Assembly: GCF_014138435.1 (NCBI RefSeq) | Contig: NZ_JACJIM010000005.1 | Span: 62,001 to 126,000, forward strand | From: Methylobacterium fujisawaense | GTDB lineage: Bacteria > Pseudomonadota > Alphaproteobacteria > Rhizobiales > Beijerinckiaceae | Length of the DNA: 64,000 nucleotides | Direction: 5' to 3' | Notes under the pieces: model-generated | The model's input: the letters and a program-made list of their open reading frames with translations, nothing else | What the model was told of the DNA's origin: nothing | Database searches by the model: none | Translations under genes and position numbers: made by a program | Shown here: positions 7,937 through 16,602 of the stretch, one piece after another | Numbering within the stretch: the first letter of the stretch is position 1 | How the letters are laid out: every line of letters begins with the position of its first letter

Positions 7937-8379
7937 CGCCGGATGATCGTGCAGACGGAGCCGATGGCGCCGCAGCCATGTTCCATCGCCGCGTGGAGCG
8001 CCTGCTCGGCCGTGGGCCCCATGAAGAGCGCGCCGAAGCAGACTTCCTTGCCGGCGCCGACGGCGAAGTAGGCTGCCTCCGGGGAGACCTCGTCGCCGCG
8101 CGCGGTTCTGATTCGGACGCCGCCCTCCGGCGGAGCGACGAGCACCACGAAGGAGCTGCCCCGACCGTCGTCTTCCTCGCGCGCCCGGGGCGCCGAGCCC
8201 TCGCAACCGGCCCGTACCCAGGCCAAGAAGGCTTCGCATTCCGCGGCGTGTCCGGCGGTTCCGTAGGGGGTGCCATCGGGACCGCGAGTCAGCTTCCTGG
8301 CCCAGCGATGGCAGGCGTCCCCCATCCAAGAACCGCTGTCGGCGGCCATGACACCTTCACGATAGGCGATCGTCGTCAT
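7933..8379 (-). CDS. HslV/proteasome-like N-terminal nucleophile hydrolase homologue
   Basis: A 148-residue protein that starts MTTIAYREGVMAADS, the beginning typical of phage HslV-like (Ntn-hydrolase fold) proteins. GGAGGT lies 7 bases before the ATG. The downstream part has VVLVAPPEGGVRI and a Gly-rich FAVGAGKEVCFGALFMGPTAEQALHAA segment that fits the peptidase-like fold. If active, the Thr after Met1 could be the nucleophile (MTT). Such proteins are found among head genes, where a protease could process scaffold or capsid, but processing has not been shown for this family and the role is inference. Confidence 0.6.
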   Translation of the reverse strand: MTTIAYREGVMAADSGSWMGDACHRWARKLTRGPDGTPYGTAGHAAECEAFLAWVRAGCEGSAPRAREEDDGRGSSFVVLVAPPEGGVRIRTARGDEVSPEAAYFAVGAGKEVCFGALFMGPTAEQALHAAMEHGCGAIGSVCTIIRR

Positions 8380-8456
8380 GGTTCGACCTCCGAGAAAATG
8401 GGTCGCCCGGCGATCCGGCCGTCGTCGCCCCACGGGACGCCGCGGATCGCGAGCAT
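8376..8456 (-). CDS. Possible 26-residue peptide chained by overlapping stops and starts
   Basis: A short frame (MLAIRGVPWGDDGRIAGRPI, then FSEVEP) starts with an ATG that overlaps the stop of the connector gene as TGATG and ends with a TGA that overlaps the next ATG as ATGA. The GGAGGT that serves the next gene lies inside it. It may be a real micro-peptide or only a translational bridge. Confidence 0.35.
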   Translation of the reverse strand: MLAIRGVPWGDDGRIAGRPIFSEVEP

Positions 8457-8962
8457 CACGCCCGCATCACGAGCGCGCCCACAGCCGCACGGAGCAGCGG
8501 AGCGACGATGCGCTCGACGGTCACGATGACCGGCAGCACGTCGGTCGGCGCCCGGACCGCGGCATAGTCCATCTTCAGCGGGCCGACGGCCTCGGACACC
8601 ACGCGCTCGCCGGGGAAGATGTCGGGCGTCAGGCCGCCCGGGTCCTGAATCTCGCGCAGCGCCGCCTCGCAGCAGGCGCGCACCAGCGCCATCGGGATCG
8701 CGTCGGAGGGTAGCAATCCGTCCGAGGTCCACGCGCAGGCGCGGGGCCAGCACAGAGCCTGCCCGGGTACGGCCGGGCGGCCTAGCCACCGCGTCCGGTA
8801 CAGGCCATCCAGATACTCGGTTCCGCGGCGCAGGGCCGCTTCCTTGTCCGCTTGGTCTCCGGCCCAGGCCGTGTTGCCGCGCGCCGCATGGTAGGCGTCG
8901 GCAGCCTCGACGCCGGCGTAGCTTTCGGCGTCCGGCAGACTCCTGCCGTCCTCGACGACCAT
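8456..8962 (-). CDS. DnaT-like head-tail connector / adaptor protein
   Basis: A 168-residue protein starting MVVEDGRSLPDAESYAGV. The EDG-x-x-x-x-xAESY-x-x-x-x-AADAYHAARG pattern followed by a W-x-G-R and a long helix (AIPMALVRACCEAALREI) matches the phage DnaT-like family, which in practice are head completion adaptors. It sits right after the capsid-proximal genes. It joins the portal to the neck. Confidence 0.75.
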   Translation of the reverse strand: MVVEDGRSLPDAESYAGVEAADAYHAARGNTAWAGDQADKEAALRRGTEYLDGLYRTRWLGRPAVPGQALCWPRACAWTSDGLLPSDAIPMALVRACCEAALREIQDPGGLTPDIFPGERVVSEAVGPLKMDYAAVRAPTDVLPVIVTVERIVAPLLRAAVGALVMRA

Positions 8963-8968
8963 CGCAGG

Positions 8969-9355
8969 CTACCGCGCGGCCTGTTTCTTGGCCTGGGCGA
9001 TCTGAGCCTCGCGCACGGCATTCTGCGCGGCGAGGTACGCGGTGATGACCTGCCCTGGCGGCTCGAACGCGCGCGCTGCCTGGGCCTCCGCCTCGCGGTC
9101 ATACGCATCCCGGGCCGCATCGCGCCTGCGGATTGCGGCATCGACCTCGGCTTGTGCGCTGGCCACGGCCTCGCCGAGCGCCTGAAGCGTCCGGGGTCCG
9201 TCCGCGCCGGCCGGCACCTCGGCCTGACCGGCTGCGGCGGGGTCAGCGGCCTGGGGCTCGCCCCCGGTGGCGATCGCGCCCTGGGTCGAGGCGGCGTCGG
9301 GCTCCGCCACGCCCGCCTGACCGTCGTCGTTCGTCTTGCTGCTGCGCTCGGCCAT
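8969..9355 (-). CDS. Small acidic phage structural protein of unknown role
   Basis: A 128-residue protein starting MAERSSKTNDDGQAG. The first 60 residues are disordered (Ala, Gly, Asp, Pro rich); the second half is a long charged helix (ASAQAEVDAAIRRRDAARDA) ending AQAKKQAAR. It lies between the major capsid and connector genes, where head decoration or head-stabilising proteins are often found. No family recognised. Confidence 0.6.
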   Translation of the reverse strand: MAERSSKTNDDGQAGVAEPDAASTQGAIATGGEPQAADPAAAGQAEVPAGADGPRTLQALGEAVASAQAEVDAAIRRRDAARDAYDREAEAQAARAFEPPGQVITAYLAAQNAVREAQIAQAKKQAAR

Positions 9356-9422
9356 GGCCGGCCCCCCGTCTACGGATTGCAGAAACGGCGGCGCGCGAGA
9401 CCGCGCCGCGATCGATGGGTGA

Positions 9423-10463
9423 TCAGAACTCGCGGGTGACGATGCGCGCGATCGGGATCTGGCGCCGGTCCGGCGCGACCTGTCGCCAGGACGTGGCGGC
9501 GGCGAGGTTGTTGGTCGTGTTGGCGTTCGACGGGCCGCCCTTGGCCGGCGTGCCGACATAGGCGGTGCCGGGAACGTGGTGGGACCACTCAACGCGATCG
9601 TGCATGGTCGACTGACCGGCGCCGTTGCCGGCCGCCGGCACGCGGATGACCTCATTGGGCACCGTGGGCGACCCCGTGCCGTAGGTCATCGCCCCGCGAC
9701 CGAACAGCCAGGTCTCGAAGACACCGGCCGCCGGCATCGGCATCGAATCGTCCATCGTGACGTCCTTGCCCATGTAGGTCGGGATCGTCGGGTTGGCCTC
9801 GCTGTCCAGACGGAACTGGATGAGGTTCTTCTTCAGGGCGTTGCCGTAGACGATCGAGTGCATCGCCACGAGCGCAAGACCGCCCATGGAATCGCCCATG
9901 GTGACGAGCGCATCGATGAAGGCCGATCCGTGGAAGTTGGTCTGCCCGTCCGCGAACTTGCCGCCGTTGAGGCCCGACAGGTCCACGGTCATCGAGTTCT
10001 GGATGTGGTTCGCGTCGGTCGCCAGCGCGTTGTAGGCGAAGATACCCGAGAGCTGAGCGATGGCGGCCTTCTGCCGACGGTAGGCCCAGTATTGCGCCAC
10101 ATCGTCGGCGAGCGCCGCCAGCGGATCGGCCGCGAGGAGCGCGCGCACGAGGTCCATCTCGGACCAGGAGTTGTTGCGCGAGAGGCGGACCGCGATCTCG
10201 TCGCCGGTCGCGGGCTTGTTCGGGACCGAGAAGACGGTCGGATCGTCCGAGCTGACGTTCTCGCCATCGGACCGGTCGAGGCCGTTGAGCTTCGGCATGT
10301 CGATGGTGAGACCCGGCCCCGCCAGGAAGTGATCGAGCAGCGGGTCTGGGACCATCGCGCCGGACTGGATCAGGGCGGTCTTCTCCACCGCGAGGCGGCG
10401 GACCATCGGGACGAAGACGGCTGGGACGATGACGTCGGAGAGGCGCAGGACGCCGGCGGGCAT
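9423..10463 (-). CDS. Major capsid (coat) protein
   Basis: A 346-residue protein starting MPAGVLRLSDVIVPAVFVP. AGGAG-type ribosome site (AGGAG) lies 7 bases before the ATG. Segments such as GLTIDMPKLNGLDRSDGENVSSDD, AVRLSRNNSWSEMDLV and ADDVAQYWAYRRQKAAIAQL match the coat proteins of rhizobial siphophages that have a separate scaffold gene. It follows the scaffold gene and precedes connectors. It builds the icosahedral head. Confidence 0.85.
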   Translation of the reverse strand: MPAGVLRLSDVIVPAVFVPMVRRLAVEKTALIQSGAMVPDPLLDHFLAGPGLTIDMPKLNGLDRSDGENVSSDDPTVFSVPNKPATGDEIAVRLSRNNSWSEMDLVRALLAADPLAALADDVAQYWAYRRQKAAIAQLSGIFAYNALATDANHIQNSMTVDLSGLNGGKFADGQTNFHGSAFIDALVTMGDSMGGLALVAMHSIVYGNALKKNLIQFRLDSEANPTIPTYMGKDVTMDDSMPMPAAGVFETWLFGRGAMTYGTGSPTVPNEVIRVPAAGNGAGQSTMHDRVEWSHHVPGTAYVGTPAKGGPSNANTTNNLAAATSWRQVAPDRRQIPIARIVTREF

Positions 10464-10615
10464 GGTGGACTCCTGAAGGCTTGAGGGTGTGATCCGTCAG
10501 CACCGCCAAGCCGGACCCCATGGCCGGCCGGTCGTTGTCTCAGGGGAGGGGGAGGGGCGCCCCATGGCGCCGGGAGGAGACCGCGCGGCGCCCATGCGCC
10601 GCCGGAGATCGTGGG

Positions 10616-11494
10616 TCAGGCCGCGCGGTTGCGCGGTGCGGGCTTCGGGCCGCCGACCGTCGTCCCGGCGGCCTTGGCCAGCCGGTCGGCCTTGGCGAAG
10701 TCGGCCGCCGCGATCCGGCCCTGCTCGGTGACGTTCCAGGCCTCGGCCGTGAACGGGTTGTTCGGCAGCGTGCCGCCGCCGCGATTGCCCCGCGAGCCGG
10801 CGCCTTCGGAGGTGGGCCACCAATGCGGTCGCTTCTCCTGCAGATCGGTCAACCACGCATCGGGCGTCAGGCCCGGTGCGACGCCGACATTGTCCTTCGT
10901 GACGACGCGGCCCTGCTCATCGAGATCGAACACGCGCTCGCCGGCGAGAAGCACATCCTCCACCGCGGAGGGGATGATCTTGGCCTTGCCGGCCGCTTCG
11001 CGCAGGGCGTCCGCGATGGTGCGCCCGCGCAGGGTCCCGCGCGCCTCGTCGCGCTCGCGCTCGATCTCGGCGCGGGCTTCGGTGAGCTGGGTGATCTGGC
11101 GCTCCAGCGGCGCCTTGATCGCGCGCTCGCGGCGCTGGACTTCGGCGTCGATCCGCGCCTGGATGGCCGCCTCATCCTTCGGGGTGCTGCCGTCGCCGTC
11201 CAGGCGGTAAAGCTTCCGCTCGACCTCATCCCACTCGCCGAGGTCTCCGATCCGGTCCATGACCTGGCGGGTGCGCTCGGGGTCGAGCTCGCCGAAAGCC
11301 CGCAGTTTCTCCCGGGTGGCGCGGTGATCGTTACGCTCCTTGGCGAGGGCGCCGTTGAGGCGGGTCACGTCGTCCTGGCTGGCCGAGCCCTCGATCTCCA
11401 GGGTGAGGTGCCACTTGCCGTCGCGCTCCTCGTAGAAGGCGGCGGCCTCTTCCGGGATCTCAGCTTCGGTGTCGTAGACCTTCTTGAGCTTCAT
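10616..11494 (-). CDS. Capsid scaffolding protein
   Basis: A 292-residue protein, start ATG 11494 (MKLKKVYDTEAEIPEEAAAFY) with GGAG upstream. The middle is a long charged coiled coil (about residues 60-180), then a VFDLDEQGRVVTKDNVGVAPGL segment and a disordered glycine/asparagine-rich tail with a basic end (PRNRAA). The N-terminal EIPE-x-x-x-x-FY-x-E-x-DGKWHL pattern is common in phage scaffold proteins. It would template capsid assembly and then leave. Two alternative upstream Met codons exist but add only nonconserved residues. Confidence 0.8.
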   Translation of the reverse strand: MKLKKVYDTEAEIPEEAAAFYEERDGKWHLTLEIEGSASQDDVTRLNGALAKERNDHRATREKLRAFGELDPERTRQVMDRIGDLGEWDEVERKLYRLDGDGSTPKDEAAIQARIDAEVQRRERAIKAPLERQITQLTEARAEIERERDEARGTLRGRTIADALREAAGKAKIIPSAVEDVLLAGERVFDLDEQGRVVTKDNVGVAPGLTPDAWLTDLQEKRPHWWPTSEGAGSRGNRGGGTLPNNPFTAEAWNVTEQGRIAAADFAKADRLAKAAGTTVGGPKPAPRNRAA

Positions 11495-11597
11495 GGTTCC
11501 GGGCTCCATCATCCCGCCCAACGGCGGGAGAGGCCAGTCAGCGCCATGGCTGCCGGCGGGCGACCGCGCTCGGGACGCGGATCTGGGAAAATCTGCG

Positions 11598-11792
11598 ATG
11601 CTGATGGAAGACGCGAAGCGGGAGGCTGTACGTCGCTGGCGGGAATTGCCTCTTTCAGAGCGAAGGACCGACGAGCAAGCGGCAGCCTTCGCGATGAAGC
11701 TGCACCATTCGGGCGAGCTTCGGTTTCGATGCTCAGGCGATCCGTATCAGCACATCAAGGGATGGCTGCAGCATGCAAAGGCTACGATCTAA
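11598..11792 (+). CDS. Small plus-strand protein between scaffold and zinc-ribbon genes
   Basis: A 64-residue frame starting MLMEDAKREAVRRWRELP. The sequence is strongly protein-like: an amphipathic helix, RTDEQAAAFAMKLHHSG, then YQHIKGWLQHA. It runs opposite to the structural genes, diverges from the scaffold gene and overlaps the end of the next minus-strand gene by 4 bases. A GGGAAA sequence 11-16 bases upstream is only a weak ribosome site; ATG at 11604 is an alternative. Unknown function; third gene of this kind in the operon. Confidence 0.55.
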   Translation: MLMEDAKREAVRRWRELPLSERRTDEQAAAFAMKLHHSGELRFRCSGDPYQHIKGWLQHAKATI

Positions 11793-12016
11793 ACCCTCGC
11801 CACGATCGTCATTCGCCCTCGCGCCAAGCACATGGCGCAGACCTCGTAGAAGGTGCCGCCGGTCATCCTGCCGGACTTGAGGCTGACATAGCCGCCCTGG
11901 CGGATCCGCGTCGTGGCCGCGGTCCCGACGCCGTCCATGACCTCGCATGTCCGGCACGTCCACTGGAGATGCGGGACCGGGCGCTTCGGCTTCTCGGCGC
12001 GGCGGATGTCGGCCAT
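11789..12016 (-). CDS. Small zinc-ribbon-like phage protein
   Basis: A 75-residue protein with two CxxC knuckles (WTCRTCEV and VCAMCLAR) about 37 residues apart, consistent with a zinc ribbon. The N-terminus is basic (MADIRRAEKPKRP). It sits between the MuF-like and scaffold genes. Possible nucleic-acid binding role during packaging or a regulatory role; not resolved. Confidence 0.6.
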   Translation of the reverse strand: MADIRRAEKPKRPVPHLQWTCRTCEVMDGVGTAATTRIRQGGYVSLKSGRMTGGTFYEVCAMCLARGRMTIVARV

Positions 12017-12022
12017 GCCGAA

Positions 12023-13108
12023 CTATGCCGGCAGCTCCGCTTTCCGGAAAGCCCCGGCCTCGCGCCGCCGCAGCTCGTCGAGCGTGTAGGCGCGGCCGGA
12101 GCGGTCCACGAATCGGTCGATTGTCAGCCCGCCTTTGCGGAACAGCAGCCCCTTCGCCTTGCCGAGCACCTCGTCCTGAAACGCGGCCGGCTGCTTCGCC
12201 AGCCACGCGCCGTAGGTCAGGTCGGCCGGGACCTGTCCGTTCATGCTGGCCCGGGTGCCGGCATCCACTTCACCGAGATCGAGGCCGAGATCTCCGAAGC
12301 TCTTCGTCACCGGGGTCGTCGTGCTCCGGCAGTTCCAGTGCGCCGGCGGGCGCGGGCCCTTGCCGGGCTCGTAGACTTTGCCGTCTCGGGCCCGGCACAC
12401 CGGCGTCGTCCGGCCATCCAGCACCGAGACCCAGCGCACGCCCGAGATCAGGTCGGCGTTGCGCGCGTAGACCGCCTCGGAGGCTCCGGAGGCGATGTGG
12501 GTCACCGCGGTCCGGACCACGGCCTCGGCGTCACGCCGCGCGATCTCCAGCACCCCGTCCTTATAGCCAAGCGCCTGGGTGCCACGGACCCGGCGGACGA
12601 TCTGGTCGACGGTCTCGCCCTCGACCATGCCGATGCGGATTGCATCGTGGACCTTCTGCGTCCGGCCCTGCTCCAGGCCCTGGGCCCAGTCCCGCAGCAG
12701 ACGGCCTTGGAACGGCCGCTTCATCACGATGGCCTGGAGTTGCTCGGCGGTCGGCTGGACGATGTCGAGACGCACCGGCACGTGCTCGGTCAGGATGCGC
12801 GTCTGGTACGCGGCCTCGTAGGCGGCGAGATCCAGCCCTTCGCGCAGCAGCACCGCCTGGATCCGCGCGTAGACATCGGCGTTCAGCGCCCGGATTGCGT
12901 CGAGTAGGCCCTTCAGCCGCTCGGTCGTGAATTCGGTGTCGAAGGTCCCCGGCGCGACGCCGTCGAGGCGGGTGCGGATCTGCTCTACGAGATCGGCGTC
13001 GGTTCGATTCAGCAGCGCGAGGATTCGGCGCAGGATGCCGGTGCCGAGGCGCTGCAGGCCGACGGCGTGGCTGACCTGGGCGTCGAGGATCGCGTCGTTC
13101 ACCGCCAC
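12023..13108 (-). CDS. MuF-like / SPP1 gp7 head morphogenesis protein
   Basis: A 361-residue protein using a GTG start at 13108 directly after the portal stop. The C-terminal domain (about residues 225-275) has WVSVLDGRTTPVCRARDGKVY and PPAHWNCRSTTTPV, the defining motif of the phage Mu F / SPP1 gp7 family. The N-terminal part is helical. These minor head proteins bind the portal and enter the procapsid. Next to portal and scaffold as usual. Confidence 0.9.
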   Translation of the reverse strand: MAVNDAILDAQVSHAVGLQRLGTGILRRILALLNRTDADLVEQIRTRLDGVAPGTFDTEFTTERLKGLLDAIRALNADVYARIQAVLLREGLDLAAYEAAYQTRILTEHVPVRLDIVQPTAEQLQAIVMKRPFQGRLLRDWAQGLEQGRTQKVHDAIRIGMVEGETVDQIVRRVRGTQALGYKDGVLEIARRDAEAVVRTAVTHIASGASEAVYARNADLISGVRWVSVLDGRTTPVCRARDGKVYEPGKGPRPPAHWNCRSTTTPVTKSFGDLGLDLGEVDAGTRASMNGQVPADLTYGAWLAKQPAAFQDEVLGKAKGLLFRKGGLTIDRFVDRSGRAYTLDELRRREAGAFRKAELPA

Positions 13109-13111
13109 GGA

Positions 13112-14689
13112 TCAGGCCGCCTTGTCGGTGGTTGCGTCGTCCAGCGCGGGGCCGCCGTTGTGATCGATGCCGCTTGGTCCTTCGGCCCCGATCTGGTCTT
13201 CCTCTTCCTCGTAGGTCTTCGCGGTGAAGCCCTTGCGAGCGAGCCAGTCGTGGATGCTCGCCCAGGACAGCGGCAGGCCCATGCTCTTCGCCTGGGTGAT
13301 CTGCAGGATGTCGGCGCCCGTGATCGGCGAACCGGCGAAGTCGAGGTTGGGGGTGATCTTCACCTCGTCCGGGTTCGCCCCGACCCAGATCGCGGCCATC
13401 TTCAGGATCCGCTCGAGGCCCTGCGCGCCAGCCAGCGCCACGCTCGACAGCGTAGCAGTGCGAGCGGCCACCCGGATCTCCAGGGCGTCGCCCGATTCCG
13501 CACCACCGGACCGGTCGCCGATGATCTGCGCGCCCATCTCGGCCGCAGCGCGCTTGTCGTCCTCGATCGCCTGCCGCATGGCCGACAGGCCGGCCGCCGA
13601 CACCCCGATGAACTTGGCGTCGCCGCCGAGGTCGAGGTCGATGCGGCCGTTGGCGCCCAGCAGGATCGGCCGGCCCCGCACGACCTCGCCCGGCTCCGCA
13701 TAGGCGCTGGCCTGCTTGGCGCCGATCGTGACCAGGGTCTCCTGGCCCTGCATGAACAAAGCGTGCCGGTAATCGGCCTCGCCGCGGTAGATCGCCAGCG
13801 CCATGGAGGCGACCCGCAGGAGCGGCGGCGCATCGGGGGCCCATTGCAGGTCCTTCGCGCCGATCGTGACGAACGGGATCTCGGGCAGGCCGTTGCCGGC
13901 GATCTGCGGAGCCTTGAACGGCAGGTCGGCCGCGTCGTCCGTGTCGCTCACCGCCGCGGCGACGTAGCCTTCGGCCGGCAGCTCCGCCCCGTCCGCGGCG
14001 CTTTGCTGTACGAACGGTGTGGCCGCGTTCCCGAGCACGAGGTAGCGCTGCTGGTGGCGGTAGCTCAGATCGTCCTGCAGCTGGTCCCCGCTCTCGTCGA
14101 GGACGGCGAACAGTAGCTTGCCGGGCGACGCGTCCCGATCCACGCCCCAGTTCAGGATGCTCTCGGCCGTGTAGGTCGACAGGAACGGCAGCGCCTCGGG
14201 CCCGAGCTCGCCGCGGACATCGAGCAGGAGGCCGATCCGGCCGGTGAGCAGCTGCTCCTCGTTGATCCGCCGCAGCAGCGTCGCGAGGCCTTCGCGGTCC
14301 TGCGTGCAGTCATTTCGCAGCGGCTCCAGCTTCTCCGGCAGCGCGATCGTCGGCGGCTTCCGGTGCATGATGCCGATCAGCGCCTCGGCCGAGGCGGCGA
14401 CCAGGGGATGGAACACCGCGCGGCAGAGGTAGGCGTCGTACTGGGCTTGGCCCTCGCTGAAACAGGCTGCGCCCGCGACCGCTTCTACCTGCCCGTCCGA
14501 ACGTTGCCGCCCGATCAGGGCGGTGCCGCTCGCGCCGTCGAGGAAGCCCGCCGCGATCATGCCTGAGCTCGCCGGCAGGTACTCCGTGCCGGCCGCCTTC
14601 ACCTGGCGCTCACCCGCATGGGTGTCGCGGACGATCTTCCAGTCCGGGGCTGCCTCGGCGTAGGCCGGGTGCTTCGACGAGAGCGGCAT
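13112..14689 (-). CDS. Portal protein (DUF4055 family)
   Basis: A 525-residue protein starting MPLSSKHPAYAEAAPDWKIV. The HPAY-x-x-x-x-x-W-x-x-xRD-x-x-xG beginning, the LIGIMHRKPP segment, YTAESILNWGVD and RGEADYRHALFMQGQETLV are features of the DUF4055 portals. The tail is acidic and ends with a DHNGGPALDD motif. The dodecameric portal forms the DNA entry vertex and binds terminase. Its neighbours, large terminase and MuF-like protein, are in the standard order. Confidence 0.9.
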   Translation of the reverse strand: MPLSSKHPAYAEAAPDWKIVRDTHAGERQVKAAGTEYLPASSGMIAAGFLDGASGTALIGRQRSDGQVEAVAGAACFSEGQAQYDAYLCRAVFHPLVAASAEALIGIMHRKPPTIALPEKLEPLRNDCTQDREGLATLLRRINEEQLLTGRIGLLLDVRGELGPEALPFLSTYTAESILNWGVDRDASPGKLLFAVLDESGDQLQDDLSYRHQQRYLVLGNAATPFVQQSAADGAELPAEGYVAAAVSDTDDAADLPFKAPQIAGNGLPEIPFVTIGAKDLQWAPDAPPLLRVASMALAIYRGEADYRHALFMQGQETLVTIGAKQASAYAEPGEVVRGRPILLGANGRIDLDLGGDAKFIGVSAAGLSAMRQAIEDDKRAAAEMGAQIIGDRSGGAESGDALEIRVAARTATLSSVALAGAQGLERILKMAAIWVGANPDEVKITPNLDFAGSPITGADILQITQAKSMGLPLSWASIHDWLARKGFTAKTYEEEEDQIGAEGPSGIDHNGGPALDDATTDKAA

Positions 14690-14732
14690 CAGGGGCGGTC
14701 GGATTCGTCGCGCATCGGCCGCCCTTCAGTGC

Positions 14733-16049
14733 TCAGTACAGTCCGATCGTGCGGCCTGTGCGCGCCTCGCCGCCGCTCGTCACCGGGAAGACGGCAGCCA
14801 CCATGTAGCCGAGCGCGTCGCTGATATGGCTCAGCGCCGGGTCGGCCCGCTTGTCGATCTCGCCGGAGCCGCCGGTGAGCAGCCGGACGCCCTCGAAGTC
14901 CTTCACGACGTGCGGCGCCCGGGCGGGATCGACCATCAGGCGGACCGTGCCGTCGCCGGCCTTGAGCCGGGTGTTCACAGCGTTGATCCGGACGCGCACC
15001 GACGGGTTGGCTGCCGGCACCTCGAAGAACAGCCGCTCGCCGAACGTGCCGGCCAGCTCGCGGCGGATCAGGTCCCAGTCCGAGCCCGACACCTTGGCCG
15101 AACCGCGCGCGCCTCCTGAGGCGTCTCCGAAGCACACCACGCGTCCCGCATGCCGGCCCCAGTCCTGGACGATCCTCCGGCACACCGCGGGGGTGTTCGA
15201 GTTCCGCGGGATGTGCACCTCGCCGATGATTCCGGTGCCGTCCTGGCCGTTCGGCAGGCGTTGCTCCTGGGCGATCGCCGCGACGCCCGGATCGACGTTG
15301 AAGTCGAAGCAGAGCGCGAGCGGCCGCGCAGGATCGTAGATGAGGCGGGCACAGTGCGTCGCCTCGGCGAACGGGTAGTAGGCGCGCCCCTCGAAGTTGA
15401 CGAAGCTCGCCTCGTATTCCTGGGCGAAGGTCAGCGGGTCGAGGTCCCGGCGCGCGGAGGCGACCTCCTCGGGCGGCAGGATGTCGGCGGATGGCCACGT
15501 GAACCCGTCCCACTCGGGATCGTTCCGTGCGATCGCCCGCTTCCACATCGCGTAGTAGTGGTTGCGGCCCTCGGGGACGCCGATCAGCCAGCACCAGCCG
15601 CGGCGATCCGAGAGCGCGGGACGGATGTTCTCGGGCCACGCGCCCGGCTTGACGTTGGCGACCTCGTCGATGATCCCGCCGTTCCAGGATCGCCCTTCCA
15701 TGCGCTGCGGCTTGTCGAGGCCGATGACCCAGATTTCAGTACCGGTGACGAGGCGGACCATCAGCTCGCCGTCCCGCGTATCCAGGACGATCCAGGGCGG
15801 CAGGAAGGCCTTCAGGTCCTGCCAGAAGATCGCCTTGGCCTGGTCACGAGTCGGCGCCGCCAGGAAGAACCGGGCGTCGGCGTAGCGGGTCTCGCGCATC
15901 GCCGCGCGGATCAGGAAGCGCTTCGCCCGTTCGGTCTTGCCCGAGCGCCGACCGGCCGGGACGACGCAGAATCGGGTTCCGGCGGTGATCAGCCTCCGCT
16001 GCTCAGGATGCGGCCGCAGTGGGTACCAGCGCGGGGTCAGGAGGCTCAC
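14733..16049 (-). CDS. Terminase large subunit
   Basis: A 438-residue packaging motor. ATPase domain: Walker A GRRSGKT (about residue 33), Walker B with catalytic Glu in GGIIDEVAN (about 125). Nuclease domain: acidic residues in CFDFNVDPG (about 248), CFGDASGG (about 310) and HISDALGYM near the C-terminus. It cuts concatemeric DNA and pumps it through the portal. Start ATG overlaps the end of the small subunit gene by four bases. Confidence 0.95.
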   Translation of the reverse strand: MSLLTPRWYPLRPHPEQRRLITAGTRFCVVPAGRRSGKTERAKRFLIRAAMRETRYADARFFLAAPTRDQAKAIFWQDLKAFLPPWIVLDTRDGELMVRLVTGTEIWVIGLDKPQRMEGRSWNGGIIDEVANVKPGAWPENIRPALSDRRGWCWLIGVPEGRNHYYAMWKRAIARNDPEWDGFTWPSADILPPEEVASARRDLDPLTFAQEYEASFVNFEGRAYYPFAEATHCARLIYDPARPLALCFDFNVDPGVAAIAQEQRLPNGQDGTGIIGEVHIPRNSNTPAVCRRIVQDWGRHAGRVVCFGDASGGARGSAKVSGSDWDLIRRELAGTFGERLFFEVPAANPSVRVRINAVNTRLKAGDGTVRLMVDPARAPHVVKDFEGVRLLTGGSGEIDKRADPALSHISDALGYMVAAVFPVTSGGEARTGRTIGLY

Positions 16050-16405
16050 TCCGCCTCCTCGACGGCATCTGCCGCAGCGACGGCCTCGCGGATCTTGCGG
16101 GCCGTGTCGCCGGCGGTCTCGCCACCCTGTGCGGCCACGGGAGCCAGACGGGGGTGCATGTACGGCGCGGCGTCCCGCGCGGCGTTCAGGGCCCGCGTCA
16201 TGGCATCGGCGAGGATCGCGGGTCTGGCATCCGCGCCCTTGTCCATTTCCGACCGGGCGAGCGTATGCTGGAAGCGCATCACGTCGAGCATGACGTCGAG
16301 GGGCGTCAGCCCGGTCGCGCTCGCGCGTTCGGCGACCGCCCGCGTTCGCTGCGTGGCGGCCCCTGGCTTACGGCCGGCCCCCGCGCGCTTTCCGCCGCGG
16401 GCCAT
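16046..16405 (-). CDS. Terminase small subunit-like protein
   Basis: A 119-residue protein starting MARGGKRAGAGRKPGA, the basic glycine-rich N-terminus seen in many small terminases, followed by TPLDVMLDVMRFQ and long alanine-rich helices. AGGA lies 7 bases before the ATG. Its overlap with the large subunit gene supports the role: recognition of the packaging site and control of the large subunit. Sequence alone would be only suggestive. Confidence 0.75.
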   Translation of the reverse strand: MARGGKRAGAGRKPGAATQRTRAVAERASATGLTPLDVMLDVMRFQHTLARSEMDKGADARPAILADAMTRALNAARDAAPYMHPRLAPVAAQGGETAGDTARKIREAVAAADAVEEAE

Positions 16406-16602
16406 GTTGAATTCCTATGATTGATATCAAACGTGACGGGCAGCGTGCCGAACACGCAATCGCCGCTGTCCATGTCGCGCGTGGGCAGATCGTCCCGACG
16501 CTGACACGTGATCCGGTAGTTCCGGCAGGCGCACCCTCCAACGAGCGCAGCTCACGATCCGGCCGTCCACGCGCGGCATAGGTTCAGATCCGTGCGTTGA
16601 AG
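16406..16602 (-). promoter_or_regulatory. Gap before the terminase genes, possible late control region
   Basis: About 200 bases with no gene, the largest noncoding gap between the replication and head modules. It contains the perfect palindrome TTGATATCAA at 16421-16430, ten bases before the terminase small subunit ribosome site. I see no convincing promoter pair. Because the gene just upstream encodes a NusG paralogue, this is the natural place for a late promoter or antitermination signal (inference). Confidence 0.3.

Noticed and set aside
10520..12907. A 795-codon plus-strand open frame across scaffold and MuF genes
   Set aside because: Opposite strand carries scaffold and MuF proteins with clear motifs; the long frame has no ribosome site and shadow-like composition.
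16421..16430. TTGATATCAA palindrome as a second repressor operator
   Set aside because: It does not match the ACGCAT-type operator consensus and occurs once.
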